Assembly: GCA_038206235.1 (NCBI GenBank)
Contig: JBBRBB010000017.1
Span: 1-64,000 of the forward strand
Reading direction: 5' to 3'
From: JBBRBB01 sp038206235
GTDB lineage: Bacteria > Bacteroidota > Bacteroidia > Chitinophagales > Chitinophagaceae
Length of the DNA: 64,000 nt
Below the pieces are notes generated by a model, which worked only from the letters and a program-made list of their open reading frames with translations, did no database searches and was not told the origin of the DNA. Made by a program: the position numbers and the translations under genes. Positions 35,861 through 46,001 of this stretch are shown piece after piece (position 1 is the first letter of the stretch; the number at the start of each line of letters is the position of its first letter).

Positions 35861-38143
35861 ATGCAGAAAAAATATCAGCATATATTATTTTTATCAGCCT
35901 GCATCATCTTTCTTGCCTCATGCAGCAACACAAAATATCTGGCAGATAATCAAAATTTATTTGTGGGTTCAAAAATGAAAATTGAAGCTCCTAAAAGAGT
36001 TCCCTCGGGCACAAAAAAACAATTAGATGAAGAATTAGAAAATCTGGTACGCCCTAAACCAAACTCGAAAATTTTAGGTATGCGTGTAAAATTATGGGCA
36101 TACAATATCGCCGGAACGCCCAAAGGTAAAGGCTTGCGCTACTTTCTGAAATATAAATTTGGCGAAGCGCCTGTGATAGCATCGTATCCAATATTGCAAA
36201 AAAACAGCGCCATTTTGCAAAATCATTTAGAGAACAAGGGATATTTTCACGATACCGTTACACTCGATACCGTTGCCAAACATAAAAAGCTAACAGCAAA
36301 ATATACGGCTTATGTTTACGATCGTTACAGAATTCGCAATACCACTTTTCCTTCCGATTCAAGCCGCATCAGTAAAGCCTTGCAGCGCAGTGCAAAGAAT
36401 ACTTTTTTAAAAACGAATCGTCCTTATGATTTAGACAGAATAAAAGCCGAGCGGGAAAGAATAAATGCACGCTTAAAACAAAGAGGGTTTTTTTATTTCG
36501 GATCTGATTATATTATTGTGGATGTTGATTCCACTGTGGGAAATCATAAAGTGGATATGGATGTACGGCTAAAGCCCGAAACCCCTGAAGATGCAAAAAA
36601 GGTTTATCGCATAAATGATGTAGTAGTATATGCTGATTACGATATATCATCAGACACAACGCTTTCATACCAAAATGTAAAAAAGGTTGATGGATACATT
36701 ATCGTTGACCCGGAGAAAAAATTCAATCCAAAAATTTTCAGCAGAACATTAGTGTTTAAACCCGGCGATATTTATAATCGTGATGACCATAATCTTTCCC
36801 TTAATCGCCTGATAACTTTAGGTGTGTACAAATTTGTAAAAGTGCGGTTTGAAAAAGCGGACAGTGTACCAGGAAACAAGCTGAATACATTTTATTATTT
36901 AACGCCAACAGAAAAAAAATCAATTCGTCTCGAAGTTACCGGACTAACAAAATCGAATAATGCTACGGGCAGTGAATTATCTGTTAGCTGGCGCAACCGT
37001 AATTTTTTAAAAGGCGCAGAACTCTTTACCATCAGTGCATACACCGGTCTTGAACAACAATTTTCTTCAGCAAAAAATGCAACTACTTTCCGCTTTGGCG
37101 GCGATTTAAACTTATATGCTCCAAGAGCTCCAATAAAAACAAGCAGTGCCTTTGTGCCTAAAACAAGATTTAATCTTGGGTATGAATATTACAGCAGCGA
37201 TACGCTCTATACGCTAAGCTCCTTCAAAGGAAGCTATGGATGGCAATGGAAAGAGAGCGTACAAAAAGAGCATCAGCTTAACCCTGTTTCTATTATTCTT
37301 GTACAGCCTTCAAGAATTGATTCAAACTTTCAGATGCAATTAGATACCAATGTTACTTTGCAGCGCAGCATAGAAAAACAATTGATAATCGGCTCCACAT
37401 ATAATTACAATTATTACTCTCTTGCAAGGCCAAATGCGAAAAGAAATAATTTTTATTTCAATGGCAATCTTGACCTCTCGGGCAATCTCATCGGTTTAAT
37501 TTCAGGAGCCAATGTAAATAATGGAAATCAAAAGCTTCTTTTTAATGTTCCCTTTTCACAATACGTACGCATGGAGGCGGAGATACGGCATTACCTGCGC
37601 ATAAACAGGTTTAATACTATTGCCAGCAGGCTTTGGGGCGGTCTTGGTTATTCTTATGGCAACAGCACAACAATGCCTTTTATAAAAGAATTTTTTGCAG
37701 GCGGCACAAATGATATACGGGCATTCCGTTCACGCTCCTTGGGTCCTGGTTCCTATTTAGCCCCGCCCGTTGCAGGTTACATCCCAGAACAACCGGGCGA
37801 CATTAAAATAGAAGCCAATGCAGAATATCGCGGCGCATTTTCTTCCGTGTTTCGCTGGGCGTTGTTTGTCGATGCTGGAAATGTTTGGGCGCTGAACGAA
37901 GATTCAAGAGGCCCGGCCGCAAAGTTCAGCAGCAACTGGCTCAATGAAATTGCTGTTGGTGTGGGTGCTGGTATTCGCATTGATATAAGCGTGCTGATAC
38001 TGCGTGTAGACTTAGCCATTCCTGTACGCAAGCCCTATTTTCCCGCAGGCGAGCAATGGGTATTTAATAAAATTGATTTTGGCAGCAGCGACTGGCGCAA
38101 ACAAAATATTGTTGTGAATCTTGCAATCGGTTATCCATTCTAA
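35861..38143 (+). CDS. tamL: TamL, lipoprotein BamA/TamA-family outer-membrane protein
   Basis: A 760-residue protein of the Omp85 superfamily with a lipoprotein signal: FLSACIIFLASCSNTKYLAD, with the lipobox cysteine at CSN. POTRA domains lie at about 100-360, with motifs such as KVYRINDVVVYADYDIS. The C-terminal part is the barrel, with IKEFFAGGTNDIRAFRSRSL, which holds the conserved RxF-type loop motif, and a final strand NIVVNLAIGYPF ending in Phe. The lipid anchor makes it a TamL, the Bacteroidota form of TamA. It works with the TamB encoded 64 nt upstream. Confidence 0.92.
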   Translation: MQKKYQHILFLSACIIFLASCSNTKYLADNQNLFVGSKMKIEAPKRVPSGTKKQLDEELENLVRPKPNSKILGMRVKLWAYNIAGTPKGKGLRYFLKYKFGEAPVIASYPILQKNSAILQNHLENKGYFHDTVTLDTVAKHKKLTAKYTAYVYDRYRIRNTTFPSDSSRISKALQRSAKNTFLKTNRPYDLDRIKAERERINARLKQRGFFYFGSDYIIVDVDSTVGNHKVDMDVRLKPETPEDAKKVYRINDVVVYADYDISSDTTLSYQNVKKVDGYIIVDPEKKFNPKIFSRTLVFKPGDIYNRDDHNLSLNRLITLGVYKFVKVRFEKADSVPGNKLNTFYYLTPTEKKSIRLEVTGLTKSNNATGSELSVSWRNRNFLKGAELFTISAYTGLEQQFSSAKNATTFRFGGDLNLYAPRAPIKTSSAFVPKTRFNLGYEYYSSDTLYTLSSFKGSYGWQWKESVQKEHQLNPVSIILVQPSRIDSNFQMQLDTNVTLQRSIEKQLIIGSTYNYNYYSLARPNAKRNNFYFNGNLDLSGNLIGLISGANVNNGNQKLLFNVPFSQYVRMEAEIRHYLRINRFNTIASRLWGGLGYSYGNSTTMPFIKEFFAGGTNDIRAFRSRSLGPGSYLAPPVAGYIPEQPGDIKIEANAEYRGAFSSVFRWALFVDAGNVWALNEDSRGPAAKFSSNWLNEIAVGVGAGIRIDISVLILRVDLAIPVRKPYFPAGEQWVFNKIDFGSSDWRKQNIVVNLAIGYPF

Positions 38144-38606
38144 AGTTTAGCATCTTGTATGGGTATTAAAAAAGTAAAAGGAAGTTTCTGCTAGACAAAA
38201 AGTAAAAGCGGTGACTGAAAATATTTTACCCCGCAAATTATTACTAATGGCAGCAACAGCAGATAGAATCTAAAACAGATACAAAAGGAAATTTTGTAAA
38301 TGCATGGTTCCTCAATACAGGGCAAAAGGTAAATTAAAAAATTGCTAAGTGAAGATTACCAGACCGTATGCGGCTGTCTGAATAAACCATTAAAATCATG
38401 GTTATATCCGAAAAAATGATAAAAAGAGCGGTTTCTGAGATATTGCAAAAAAACGGCCTGATAAAAGAAATTGGCAAGAGGCAATGAGCAATTGACAAAT
38501 GAAACACGTTGCCACAAAACTGCAAACGAAAATGAAAGAGCAAAGTGCTTGCGATTCCTTTATCGAAGATTTACACCCCCAACGAAAATATTGTGTAAAA
38601 GTGAAA
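38144..38606. other. Noncoding gap with possible gene remnants
   Basis: No intact gene is visible between TamL and MurA, which converge here. Short plus-strand stretches look coding, such as DTKGNFVNAWFLNTGQKV (near 38278-38331) and LSEDYQTVCGCLNKPLKS (near 38344-38397), but I recognise no family. They may be remnants of a decayed gene. I see no terminator. Confidence 0.35.
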
Positions 38607-39911
38607 TCAAATCCTTTTAATTTCTGCACCTAATTTTTTTAATCGTTCATCAATGTTTTGATAACCTCTGTCTATCTGCTCAATGTTTTGTATCACGCTC
38701 TTCCCTTCGGCGCTTAAAGCTGCAATCAACAAAGCAACACCGGCGCGTATATCAGGGCTGCTCATTACAATACCGCGAAGCTTTTGGTTTCTTTCCAAAC
38801 CTATTACCACAGCCCTGTGCGGATCGCAAAGAATAATTCGTGCTCCCATATCAATCAGCACATCTACAAAAAACAAGCGGCTTTCAAACATTTTTTGATG
38901 TATGAGCACACTGCCTTTTGCCTGTATAGCTGTTACCAAAATGATGCTAAGCAAATCAGGCGTAAGTCCGGGCCAGGGTTGGTCATAAATAGTCAACACT
39001 CCGCCATCTAAAAATTTCTGCACTTCATATATTTCCTGCTGCGGAATAAAAATGTCATCATCACGAAGTTCCATCTGAATACCTAATTGTTGAAAGTTTT
39101 CAGGAATCATTCCGAGATGCTTGATGCCTGCATTTTTAATTGTAACCTCACTTTGCGTCATTGCAGCTAATCCAATAAAGCTGCCCACTTCAATCATATC
39201 GGGCAGCATCCTGTGTTCTGCTCCGCTTAAATATTCTACACCCTCAATCCTTAATAAATTACTTCCGGTTCCTTTAATCTTAGCGCCCATTTTATTGAGC
39301 ATGTAGCAAAGCTGTTGTATGTATGGCTCGCAGGCTGCATTATAAATTTCAGTTTTCCCCTTCGCCATTACAGCAGCCATAATCACATTTGCAGTGCCTG
39401 TAACAGAAGGTTCATTCAATAATATCTGAGTACCTTTTAAATCAGGAGCAACGAGCTGAAAGAAAGCCATATCGCTATTGTATTCAAACCTTGCCCCCAA
39501 TTTTTCGAAACCCCTGATATGGGTATCTAATCTTCTTCGTCCAATTTTATCACCCCCCGGCTTGGGCATATATGCTTTTTTAAATCTTGCTAACATAGGC
39601 CCCGCAAGCATTACACTGCCGCGTAAGCGACCACTCTTTTTTCTGAAAGATTCTGAACCCAAAAAATCTGTATCCACGTTATCTGCCCGGAATATGCATG
39701 TGTCAGGATCAATGCGTTCAACTTTTACTCCTAATTCCATTAATAATTGTATTTGCCTGTTTACATCGAGTATGTCAGGAATATTGCTGATAGTAACTGT
39801 TTCAGGCGTAAGCAACACAGCAGAAATTACCTGCAGCGCCTCATTCTTTGCACCTTGCGGAATTATTTCGCCGCTTAATTTTTTTCCGCCTCTTACTTCA
39901 AACGATGCCAT
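38607..39911 (-). CDS. murA: UDP-N-acetylglucosamine 1-carboxyvinyltransferase (MurA), Asp-type active site
   Basis: A 434-residue EPSP-synthase-fold enzyme. It transfers enolpyruvate from PEP to UDP-GlcNAc, the first committed step of peptidoglycan synthesis. The N-terminus GAKNEALQVISAVLL contains the KN substrate motif. The flexible loop is MPKPGGDKIGRRRLDTH, with Asp121 where most MurA enzymes have the Cys that fosfomycin alkylates. The Asp form is known to stay active and to be fosfomycin-resistant in other bacteria. Other family signatures, such as LEGVEYLSGAEHRMLPDMIE and the C-terminal DIRAGVALLIAALSAEGKS, are present. The stop is near 38607, convergent with TamL. Confidence 0.94.
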   Translation of the reverse strand: MASFEVRGGKKLSGEIIPQGAKNEALQVISAVLLTPETVTISNIPDILDVNRQIQLLMELGVKVERIDPDTCIFRADNVDTDFLGSESFRKKSGRLRGSVMLAGPMLARFKKAYMPKPGGDKIGRRRLDTHIRGFEKLGARFEYNSDMAFFQLVAPDLKGTQILLNEPSVTGTANVIMAAVMAKGKTEIYNAACEPYIQQLCYMLNKMGAKIKGTGSNLLRIEGVEYLSGAEHRMLPDMIEVGSFIGLAAMTQSEVTIKNAGIKHLGMIPENFQQLGIQMELRDDDIFIPQQEIYEVQKFLDGGVLTIYDQPWPGLTPDLLSIILVTAIQAKGSVLIHQKMFESRLFFVDVLIDMGARIILCDPHRAVVIGLERNQKLRGIVMSSPDIRAGVALLIAALSAEGKSVIQNIEQIDRGYQNIDERLKKLGAEIKRI

Positions 39912-40130
39912 GGATTAAGTTGATTAAGTTGAAAAGTTGAAAAGCGAAAATATAAAACCCTTATTAAATTGGTTTGATATATAAAAAAAGTTGATGAAAA
40001 TTTCCGGCTATTAAATTATGTACTTCTTATTGAATGAGCTTCATTGCAAAATACTTCGGTGCATATCAATCATAAACTAATTAATTTTCTTACATTAGAT
40101 TTTATTTCCTCATTTTATAAACTTACTGTT

Positions 40131-43100
40131 ATGCTCCGTATAACCTGCTGCAAAACTCTTTTGCTTTCAGTTTTGTTTTATTCAGTATCATCCTCTGCAC
40201 AAAAAAGTGTATTAACCCAACATACTGATGATGCCCGTACCGGCTGGTACAAAGATGAAATTGTACTCAATCAAAATAATGTGCTTCCGGGTTCGTTCGG
40301 AAAATTATTTACACGCACTGTGGATGAGCAAATGTATGCACAGCCTTTGGTGAAATGTAATTTGAATATTCCCGGTATTGGAAAACGAAATGTAGTTTTT
40401 CTGGAAACCGTAAACAATTCAGTATATGCCTATGATGCCGATTCAGCAAATGTTTCAGCGCCTTACTGGCAAAGAAATTTAACCCCGGCAAATGCAAGAG
40501 TTATAAACGTAAAAGATGTGCCCGGCGCATGCTTCGGCTTCTATCATGACTTTACTAACAAGATGGGCATAGTAGGCACACCGGTAATTGATACTACAAC
40601 GAATACAATGTATTTAATTGCCCGAAGCATAGATACAATTCAGCACAAATTTCTTCAACACCTGCATGCAATGGATATAGCAACAGGTGCAGAAAAGAAT
40701 GGAAGTCCTGTTCTCATCACTGCAACTATTAATGGAAGCGGCGCAGGAAGCAGTGGAGGTTTGCTTTCGTTCAATTCACAACATCAAAATCAGCGGCCGG
40801 GTTTATTACTTATGAATGGAATTGTTTTTATTGCATGGTCTTCGCATTGCGACTGGGGACCTTATCATGGCTGGGTAATTGGATATGATAAAAAAACGCT
40901 GCAACAAAAATATATTTACAACTCCACACCCGATGGATACAACGGTGGTATATGGATGAGTGGCGGCGGTCCGGCTGCTGATAGTGAAGGCAATTTATAT
41001 TTAGGTGTTGGTAATGGTTCTGTTGGCACAACAGGTAATCCTGCTGATTTAAGAAACAGAAGTGAAAGTGTTTTGAAGCTTACCCCTTCAGGGGATACAT
41101 TAAAAATAAATAGCTTCTTTACTCCAAATAATTTCCAGGCTCTTGAAAATGCTGACCTTGATTTGGGGGTATCGCAGGTGATGCTGATTCCGGGAACTAA
41201 CATCGCAATGGAAGCGGTGAAAGACGGGCATATCTATGTTTTAGACAAGGATAATATGGGAGGATATAATGCCGCACACAATGATGTTGTGCAAACGATT
41301 GACCTTGGCAGCAATGCATCGCTTCGTTCTTCATTAGCTTATTATGGCGGAAGCCAGAAAGGATATGGTTATTCATGGAGCGGAAATTCTGTTTTGAATT
41401 CTTATCCCTTCAACTACACTTTAAATAAATTCGATTTAGCAAATACTGTTTCAAGCGGCGTGCAGGGACCAACAGGTTCTGTGGGTGCTTTCATGGCAGT
41501 ATCTTCAAATGGTTCGGTAGATTCTACTGCAATTTTATGGACAAGCTATCCTGCCACAGGAGATGCAAACAGTTCTGTTCGCCCGGGGATTTTGCGTGCT
41601 TTTGCAGCTAATGATATAAATACAGAATTATGGAATTCCGGCATTTATTATGATGATAATCCCGGAAGCTTTGCAAAATTTAATTGCCCTACCGTTTGCA
41701 ACGGCAAAGTTTATCTTCCTACTTTTTCAAATCAACTAACGGTATTTGGATTAACGGGCAATAAGGCCGATACATGCGCCACAGAAAATATTGCATTGAA
41801 TAAAACTGCGCATGCATCTTCTGACAGTGGCGGTGTATATGAGCCGGCAAGCGCATTCGATGATGATATTGCTACAAGATGGGTAAGCTTTGCAACCGAC
41901 CCGCAATATATTTATGTTGACCTTGGTAAAGAATCAAATCTCTGTCGTGTAGCATTGCATTGGTATAATAATAATGCGAGGGAGTTTAAAATACAGGTAT
42001 CTGATGATGCTGTTGTGTGGGCAGATGTTGCCTCTGTTACCAATAACATTATTACGGATAATTACATACCAATTCCTTCTGCTGCAAGATATGTGCGCAT
42101 GTATGCAACCAAACGTGCCGATAAAAAACTCGGCTGTTCAATAAATGAGTTTGAAGTTTTTGGGCAGAAAGAAATAGTAAGTTGTCAACCGCCTGCAGAT
42201 TTATATGCAGATAGTATTGGTTCCGATTCTGCGACACTGCACTGGACAGCGACATCACCCGCTGAAAGTTATATTGTAGAATATAAAACAATAAGTGCAG
42301 TTACTTGGAATGAAACTATTACAATCGAAGACAGCATTGTACTAAGCAATCTTGCATGTGGCACATCTTATTTGTTTAGAGTAAAAAGTGTTTGCAGTGC
42401 AACTGATACGAGTGAATATTCCTCTTCATCTGCTTTCACAACACTTTCCTGTAACGGCAATTGTAATCCTCTGCCTACGCGCTGGTACTCTGAAGATATT
42501 GGGAACACAGGGCTTCCTGGACAGGCTTGCTACAATGCTGGTGTATTTGAACTGAAAGGTTCGGGCAATGATATTGGCGGAACAGAAGATGCTTTTCGCT
42601 TTGCGTATAAAACATTAGTGGGTGATGGTGAAATTACAGCAAGAGTTCTTGACCAGGATGCAACTGATAAGTTGAGCAAATGCGGCATCATGGTGAGAGA
42701 ATCATTATCCCCTGACTCACGCCATGCATTTATTGCGCTTGCTGTTGATAGTGGCGCTGTATTTGAAACACGCAGCACAACGGGAGGAAACACAAGCAGC
42801 ACATTTACATCAACTACCATAAAAGCTCCTTACTGGCTCAGGATGAGTATAAGCGGAAGCACATACACCGCATACATTTCGCAAGATGGATTATCATGGA
42901 CGCAGGTAGGCACAACTACTGATGCCGGCTTTGGTAATGGAATGCCGGTGTATTCAGGGCTTGCGGTTACGAGCCATAACAATTTTATACTAACCACAGC
43001 GTATGTTGATAATTATTTGCTTAGCGGTGCATTGCCTGTTCAGTTGTTAAGCTTTACTGCAAGTCTGGGATTAAATCATACTGTGTTGCTGCAATGGCAA

Positions 43101-43571
43101 ACCACACTCGAAACGAATACGAAATATTTTGGAGTAGAAAGAAGCAGTGATAATATTCATTTTTCTGAAATAGATAGTGTGGATGCAGCAAACAGCGGAA
43201 GGTTTACTGTTGCATATCAAAGCACGGATTTGCATCCTGCAAATGGAATAAATTATTACCGTCTTCGCATGGTAGATGCTGATAATAAAATAACTTATTC
43301 TCCCATTGCAGTGGTAAGAGTAAGCAACAGTAAATCACCATTGCTGTATCCCAATCCCGCTGCAGGCATTGTAAATATTGCACAGGGTGATGAAACCATC
43401 AGGGTTATTAATTTATATGATATTACAGGAAGGTTGTTGCTTAGTGTTCCCAATACCTCATCTCAAAATATCATCAGCATTCCTGTATCGGCTTATAGCA
43501 ATGGATTATACTTTGTAGAAATAAGAACGGAGAAAACAGTATATATCGAAAAGGTGCAGGTAAGAAATTAA
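40131..43571 (+). CDS. Large secreted protein: quinoprotein-like propeller, F5/8C, FN3, LamG-like and T9SS domains
   Basis: A 1146-residue protein starting at the ATG at 40131 (MLRITCCKTLLLSVLFYSVS), with a signal peptide ending SSSAQ. Residues about 25-545 are a PQQ/quinoprotein-like beta-propeller with repeated NNSVYAYDADSANV-type and DGHIYVLDKDN blades. A coagulation factor 5/8 C-like domain follows (ALNKTAHASSDSGGVYEPAS, about 555-680), then an FN3 domain (about 688-770), then a concanavalin-like domain with GGTEDAFRFAYKTLVGDG (about 780-960). The last 80 residues are a sorting domain, LLYPNPAAGIVNIAQG. The layout suggests an extracellular carbohydrate-binding protein; no catalytic residues are clear. 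Confidence 0.85.
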   Translation: MLRITCCKTLLLSVLFYSVSSSAQKSVLTQHTDDARTGWYKDEIVLNQNNVLPGSFGKLFTRTVDEQMYAQPLVKCNLNIPGIGKRNVVFLETVNNSVYAYDADSANVSAPYWQRNLTPANARVINVKDVPGACFGFYHDFTNKMGIVGTPVIDTTTNTMYLIARSIDTIQHKFLQHLHAMDIATGAEKNGSPVLITATINGSGAGSSGGLLSFNSQHQNQRPGLLLMNGIVFIAWSSHCDWGPYHGWVIGYDKKTLQQKYIYNSTPDGYNGGIWMSGGGPAADSEGNLYLGVGNGSVGTTGNPADLRNRSESVLKLTPSGDTLKINSFFTPNNFQALENADLDLGVSQVMLIPGTNIAMEAVKDGHIYVLDKDNMGGYNAAHNDVVQTIDLGSNASLRSSLAYYGGSQKGYGYSWSGNSVLNSYPFNYTLNKFDLANTVSSGVQGPTGSVGAFMAVSSNGSVDSTAILWTSYPATGDANSSVRPGILRAFAANDINTELWNSGIYYDDNPGSFAKFNCPTVCNGKVYLPTFSNQLTVFGLTGNKADTCATENIALNKTAHASSDSGGVYEPASAFDDDIATRWVSFATDPQYIYVDLGKESNLCRVALHWYNNNAREFKIQVSDDAVVWADVASVTNNIITDNYIPIPSAARYVRMYATKRADKKLGCSINEFEVFGQKEIVSCQPPADLYADSIGSDSATLHWTATSPAESYIVEYKTISAVTWNETITIEDSIVLSNLACGTSYLFRVKSVCSATDTSEYSSSSAFTTLSCNGNCNPLPTRWYSEDIGNTGLPGQACYNAGVFELKGSGNDIGGTEDAFRFAYKTLVGDGEITARVLDQDATDKLSKCGIMVRESLSPDSRHAFIALAVDSGAVFETRSTTGGNTSSTFTSTTIKAPYWLRMSISGSTYTAYISQDGLSWTQVGTTTDAGFGNGMPVYSGLAVTSHNNFILTTAYVDNYLLSGALPVQLLSFTASLGLNHTVLLQWQTTLETNTKYFGVERSSDNIHFSEIDSVDAANSGRFTVAYQSTDLHPANGINYYRLRMVDADNKITYSPIAVVRVSNSKSPLLYPNPAAGIVNIAQGDETIRVINLYDITGRLLLSVPNTSSQNIISIPVSAYSNGLYFVEIRTEKTVYIEKVQVRN

Positions 43572-43692
43572 GAACAAGGCACGCCTGAAGAAATGATTGA
43601 TGTGAACGAAAGCGATATGCAAAATTTTTGCAGAAGGAGTTGTAATTTGTACTCTTTGTTTTTTATTTCTTGTGTCTTGTTGCTTCCTCTCG

Positions 43693-45960
43693 TTATTTCA
43701 CAGCAAACGTCTTTACAAATTTCACTGTAACGGCCTGTGTGTTTACTACAGGCAAATGCGGAGTTAATCTTATGCGGTCTTCATTTAATCCCTGGTTGAA
43801 AACAATATAGAGGTCTGTTCCCTCCTGCGGATTGTAACGTATTCGCAGGTTGTTTGATATTTGATTGCTTAAGTCATCTAACTGCATTAATAATTTTACT
43901 GACAATTTTGATGAGAAGAAATATGCAAGATTTAATCTCAATAAATTACTTTGAAATAAAGAATTGCCATCATCAGAAAATACGGCAGGAAATTGAATGC
44001 GGTCATATTCATATTCAACACTTATTTTAAAATGCTTGTTGAAAATATAAGTTGCCGATGGTATTATTGAAATTCTTTTTCCACCATAAAAACCTCCGCC
44101 CTTCATAACCAGTTCTGCAAAATAGGTAGTTTGTTGCGGCGAGATAAAGTCGATGTCAGGAGAAAACATTTCATATTTTTTTTGAGGAATATGAATGTGG
44201 TCGGTGATGTCCCAAACCTCAAATAAGGTATCAATAAAATATTCAAAAGGTGTTGTTTGTATTTCTGCACCATTTTTAAAACTGATGCCTGCCTCGCCAT
44301 TTATAAATTTTGATTCCTCTTTTCTAAAAGATGGCTTCCACTTATATCGTGTATTGCTGTGCAAATAATAATAAGCGGTTTTACTTTTCTCTTTTGCTTT
44401 CCATGTATAGCCGCCCTTCAATGCAACATTGCCTAAATCGCTTTCCTGAATAAATCCCATTGCAGGCTCAAAATCTTTTCCTATTAAGCCTAATTCAGTA
44501 TAATAATTCCAGCCCTCTTTTGCAGAGCGAATGAGTGAAAGATTATAATACGTGCTTTGCGCAAAGGGAGTAAGATTAGCATTTTTAAAGGTGCCCGAAA
44601 TACTTGCGAGCAGCAACAAATTTTCATTAAATACTTTTACACCGCCTGCACCGATTGACTGGTAAGATGCTTTTTCGCCGCTTGTATTTATCTTATTGGT
44701 AATAATGCCGCCAAAAAAACTGCCGAGTGAATCTGTAAATTTTCTGGTGCGAAAAACAGAAAAATTGTGTGCATCAATGGAATCGTTTTTAATTGCGGCT
44801 GTTTGCATATTTAATGCGCCCATTTGTAAATTGCTGGTTTTTCCTGTGATGCGTGCCCCCGCAATAATGGGCACAATTATACCATTTTCTTTTCCTATGC
44901 TGCGTGAGATAAATAATTCATCTTCGAGTGAAGTGGTGTAGTTGACATAATTTTGAGATTCAAGAAAAAAGCTTCTCTTCTCCGGCAGGTTCACATCATA
45001 CTTCGTTAGGTTAACGATGAGATTATCCACTTCTGCCTGAGCAAAATCGGTATTCAATGTAAGGTCAAGCGTAAAATTTTTGCTTATGCCATACTTTGCA
45101 TCTACGCCGATATTGCTTAGTAATTTATCAAGCGCCTCATTCTTTACATAATTTTTTCTTGTGAGAAATGCTGAGTTTTTTATGTAAGCAGTGTTGTCAG
45201 CATTTAAAACATTTTCCTGGGAATAATTTGCAATTGCATAAGGGATTATATAAAATGGTTTCTTGCTTTTTAAGTTTACTAATTCCATTTCACGTGCAAG
45301 TGAAACTTTAAACAACGCATCCTTTACATCAGGGGCGCATTTTGGAAAAATATCAAGTTCCGGTATACGCTTAATCAATCTCACTATTTTGAAACCCATT
45401 ATTATCCTGTCTTTTGTTTCAAACCGCAACGAAGAAAATGGAATGCGGTATTCTGTTGTATAACCCAGCGAATCAACATTACTTGCCACATCCCAAAATG
45501 TATTGTACGATTCATTGGTATTACTTCCATCGCCGGAAAGCTCTGCATCCCATCTTGCATTCAGGATATTATTGATAAATATTAAGCCGGTGCTTTTATC
45601 ATTGTATGTATCAATAACGAAGGCAAATCCATCATCATTGCCAATCTGAAAATCACGCTCTAATGCATTTGCGATAAGTTTTGAAGGTTCTCTGTCGTAA
45701 GCCCGTAACCCTACAAATAAATATTCATCATTATAAATAATACGCACTTCTGTTTTTTCGGAAGGAGCAGCGCCTGCCGCAGGGTCGTATTGCATAAAAT
45801 CATCTTCCACTGCCGCTTCTTTCCATGCAGGTTCATTTAATTTTCCATCTAAGATCATTTTTTCATTTATGCGCAAAGGTTTATAGGCTTGTTGCTGTGC
45901 ATGCAAACACATCGTAAGAAAAAAGAGGGAGTTAAAGAGTAAAAATATTTTTTTATACAC
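43693..45960 (-). CDS. DUF5916 protein with N-terminal CBM9-like domain
   Basis: A 755-residue exported protein with a signal peptide ending CLHAQQ. Residues about 25-215 resemble family 9 carbohydrate-binding modules: KMILDGKLNEPAWKEAAVED, YNDEYLFVGLRAYDREPS, IVRLIKRIPE. The rest is a DUF5916 region predicted as an outer-membrane beta-barrel, with FAQAEVDNLIVNLTKYDVNL, PEKRSFFLESQNYVNY and strands to the C-terminus. The PEKRxFFLE motif is a hallmark of this group. Such proteins are common in Bacteroidota and their substrate is unknown. It ends downstream of the large quinoprotein-like gene, convergent with it. Confidence 0.88.
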   Translation of the reverse strand: MYKKIFLLFNSLFFLTMCLHAQQQAYKPLRINEKMILDGKLNEPAWKEAAVEDDFMQYDPAAGAAPSEKTEVRIIYNDEYLFVGLRAYDREPSKLIANALERDFQIGNDDGFAFVIDTYNDKSTGLIFINNILNARWDAELSGDGSNTNESYNTFWDVASNVDSLGYTTEYRIPFSSLRFETKDRIIMGFKIVRLIKRIPELDIFPKCAPDVKDALFKVSLAREMELVNLKSKKPFYIIPYAIANYSQENVLNADNTAYIKNSAFLTRKNYVKNEALDKLLSNIGVDAKYGISKNFTLDLTLNTDFAQAEVDNLIVNLTKYDVNLPEKRSFFLESQNYVNYTTSLEDELFISRSIGKENGIIVPIIAGARITGKTSNLQMGALNMQTAAIKNDSIDAHNFSVFRTRKFTDSLGSFFGGIITNKINTSGEKASYQSIGAGGVKVFNENLLLLASISGTFKNANLTPFAQSTYYNLSLIRSAKEGWNYYTELGLIGKDFEPAMGFIQESDLGNVALKGGYTWKAKEKSKTAYYYLHSNTRYKWKPSFRKEESKFINGEAGISFKNGAEIQTTPFEYFIDTLFEVWDITDHIHIPQKKYEMFSPDIDFISPQQTTYFAELVMKGGGFYGGKRISIIPSATYIFNKHFKISVEYEYDRIQFPAVFSDDGNSLFQSNLLRLNLAYFFSSKLSVKLLMQLDDLSNQISNNLRIRYNPQEGTDLYIVFNQGLNEDRIRLTPHLPVVNTQAVTVKFVKTFAVK

Positions 45961-46001
45961 AGAATCAAATGAATTAAAATCATTATGAGCACGAAAAAAA
46001 G

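Noticed and set aside
39478..39918. 146-codon plus-strand frame
   Set aside because: It is antisense to murA and has no family signature.
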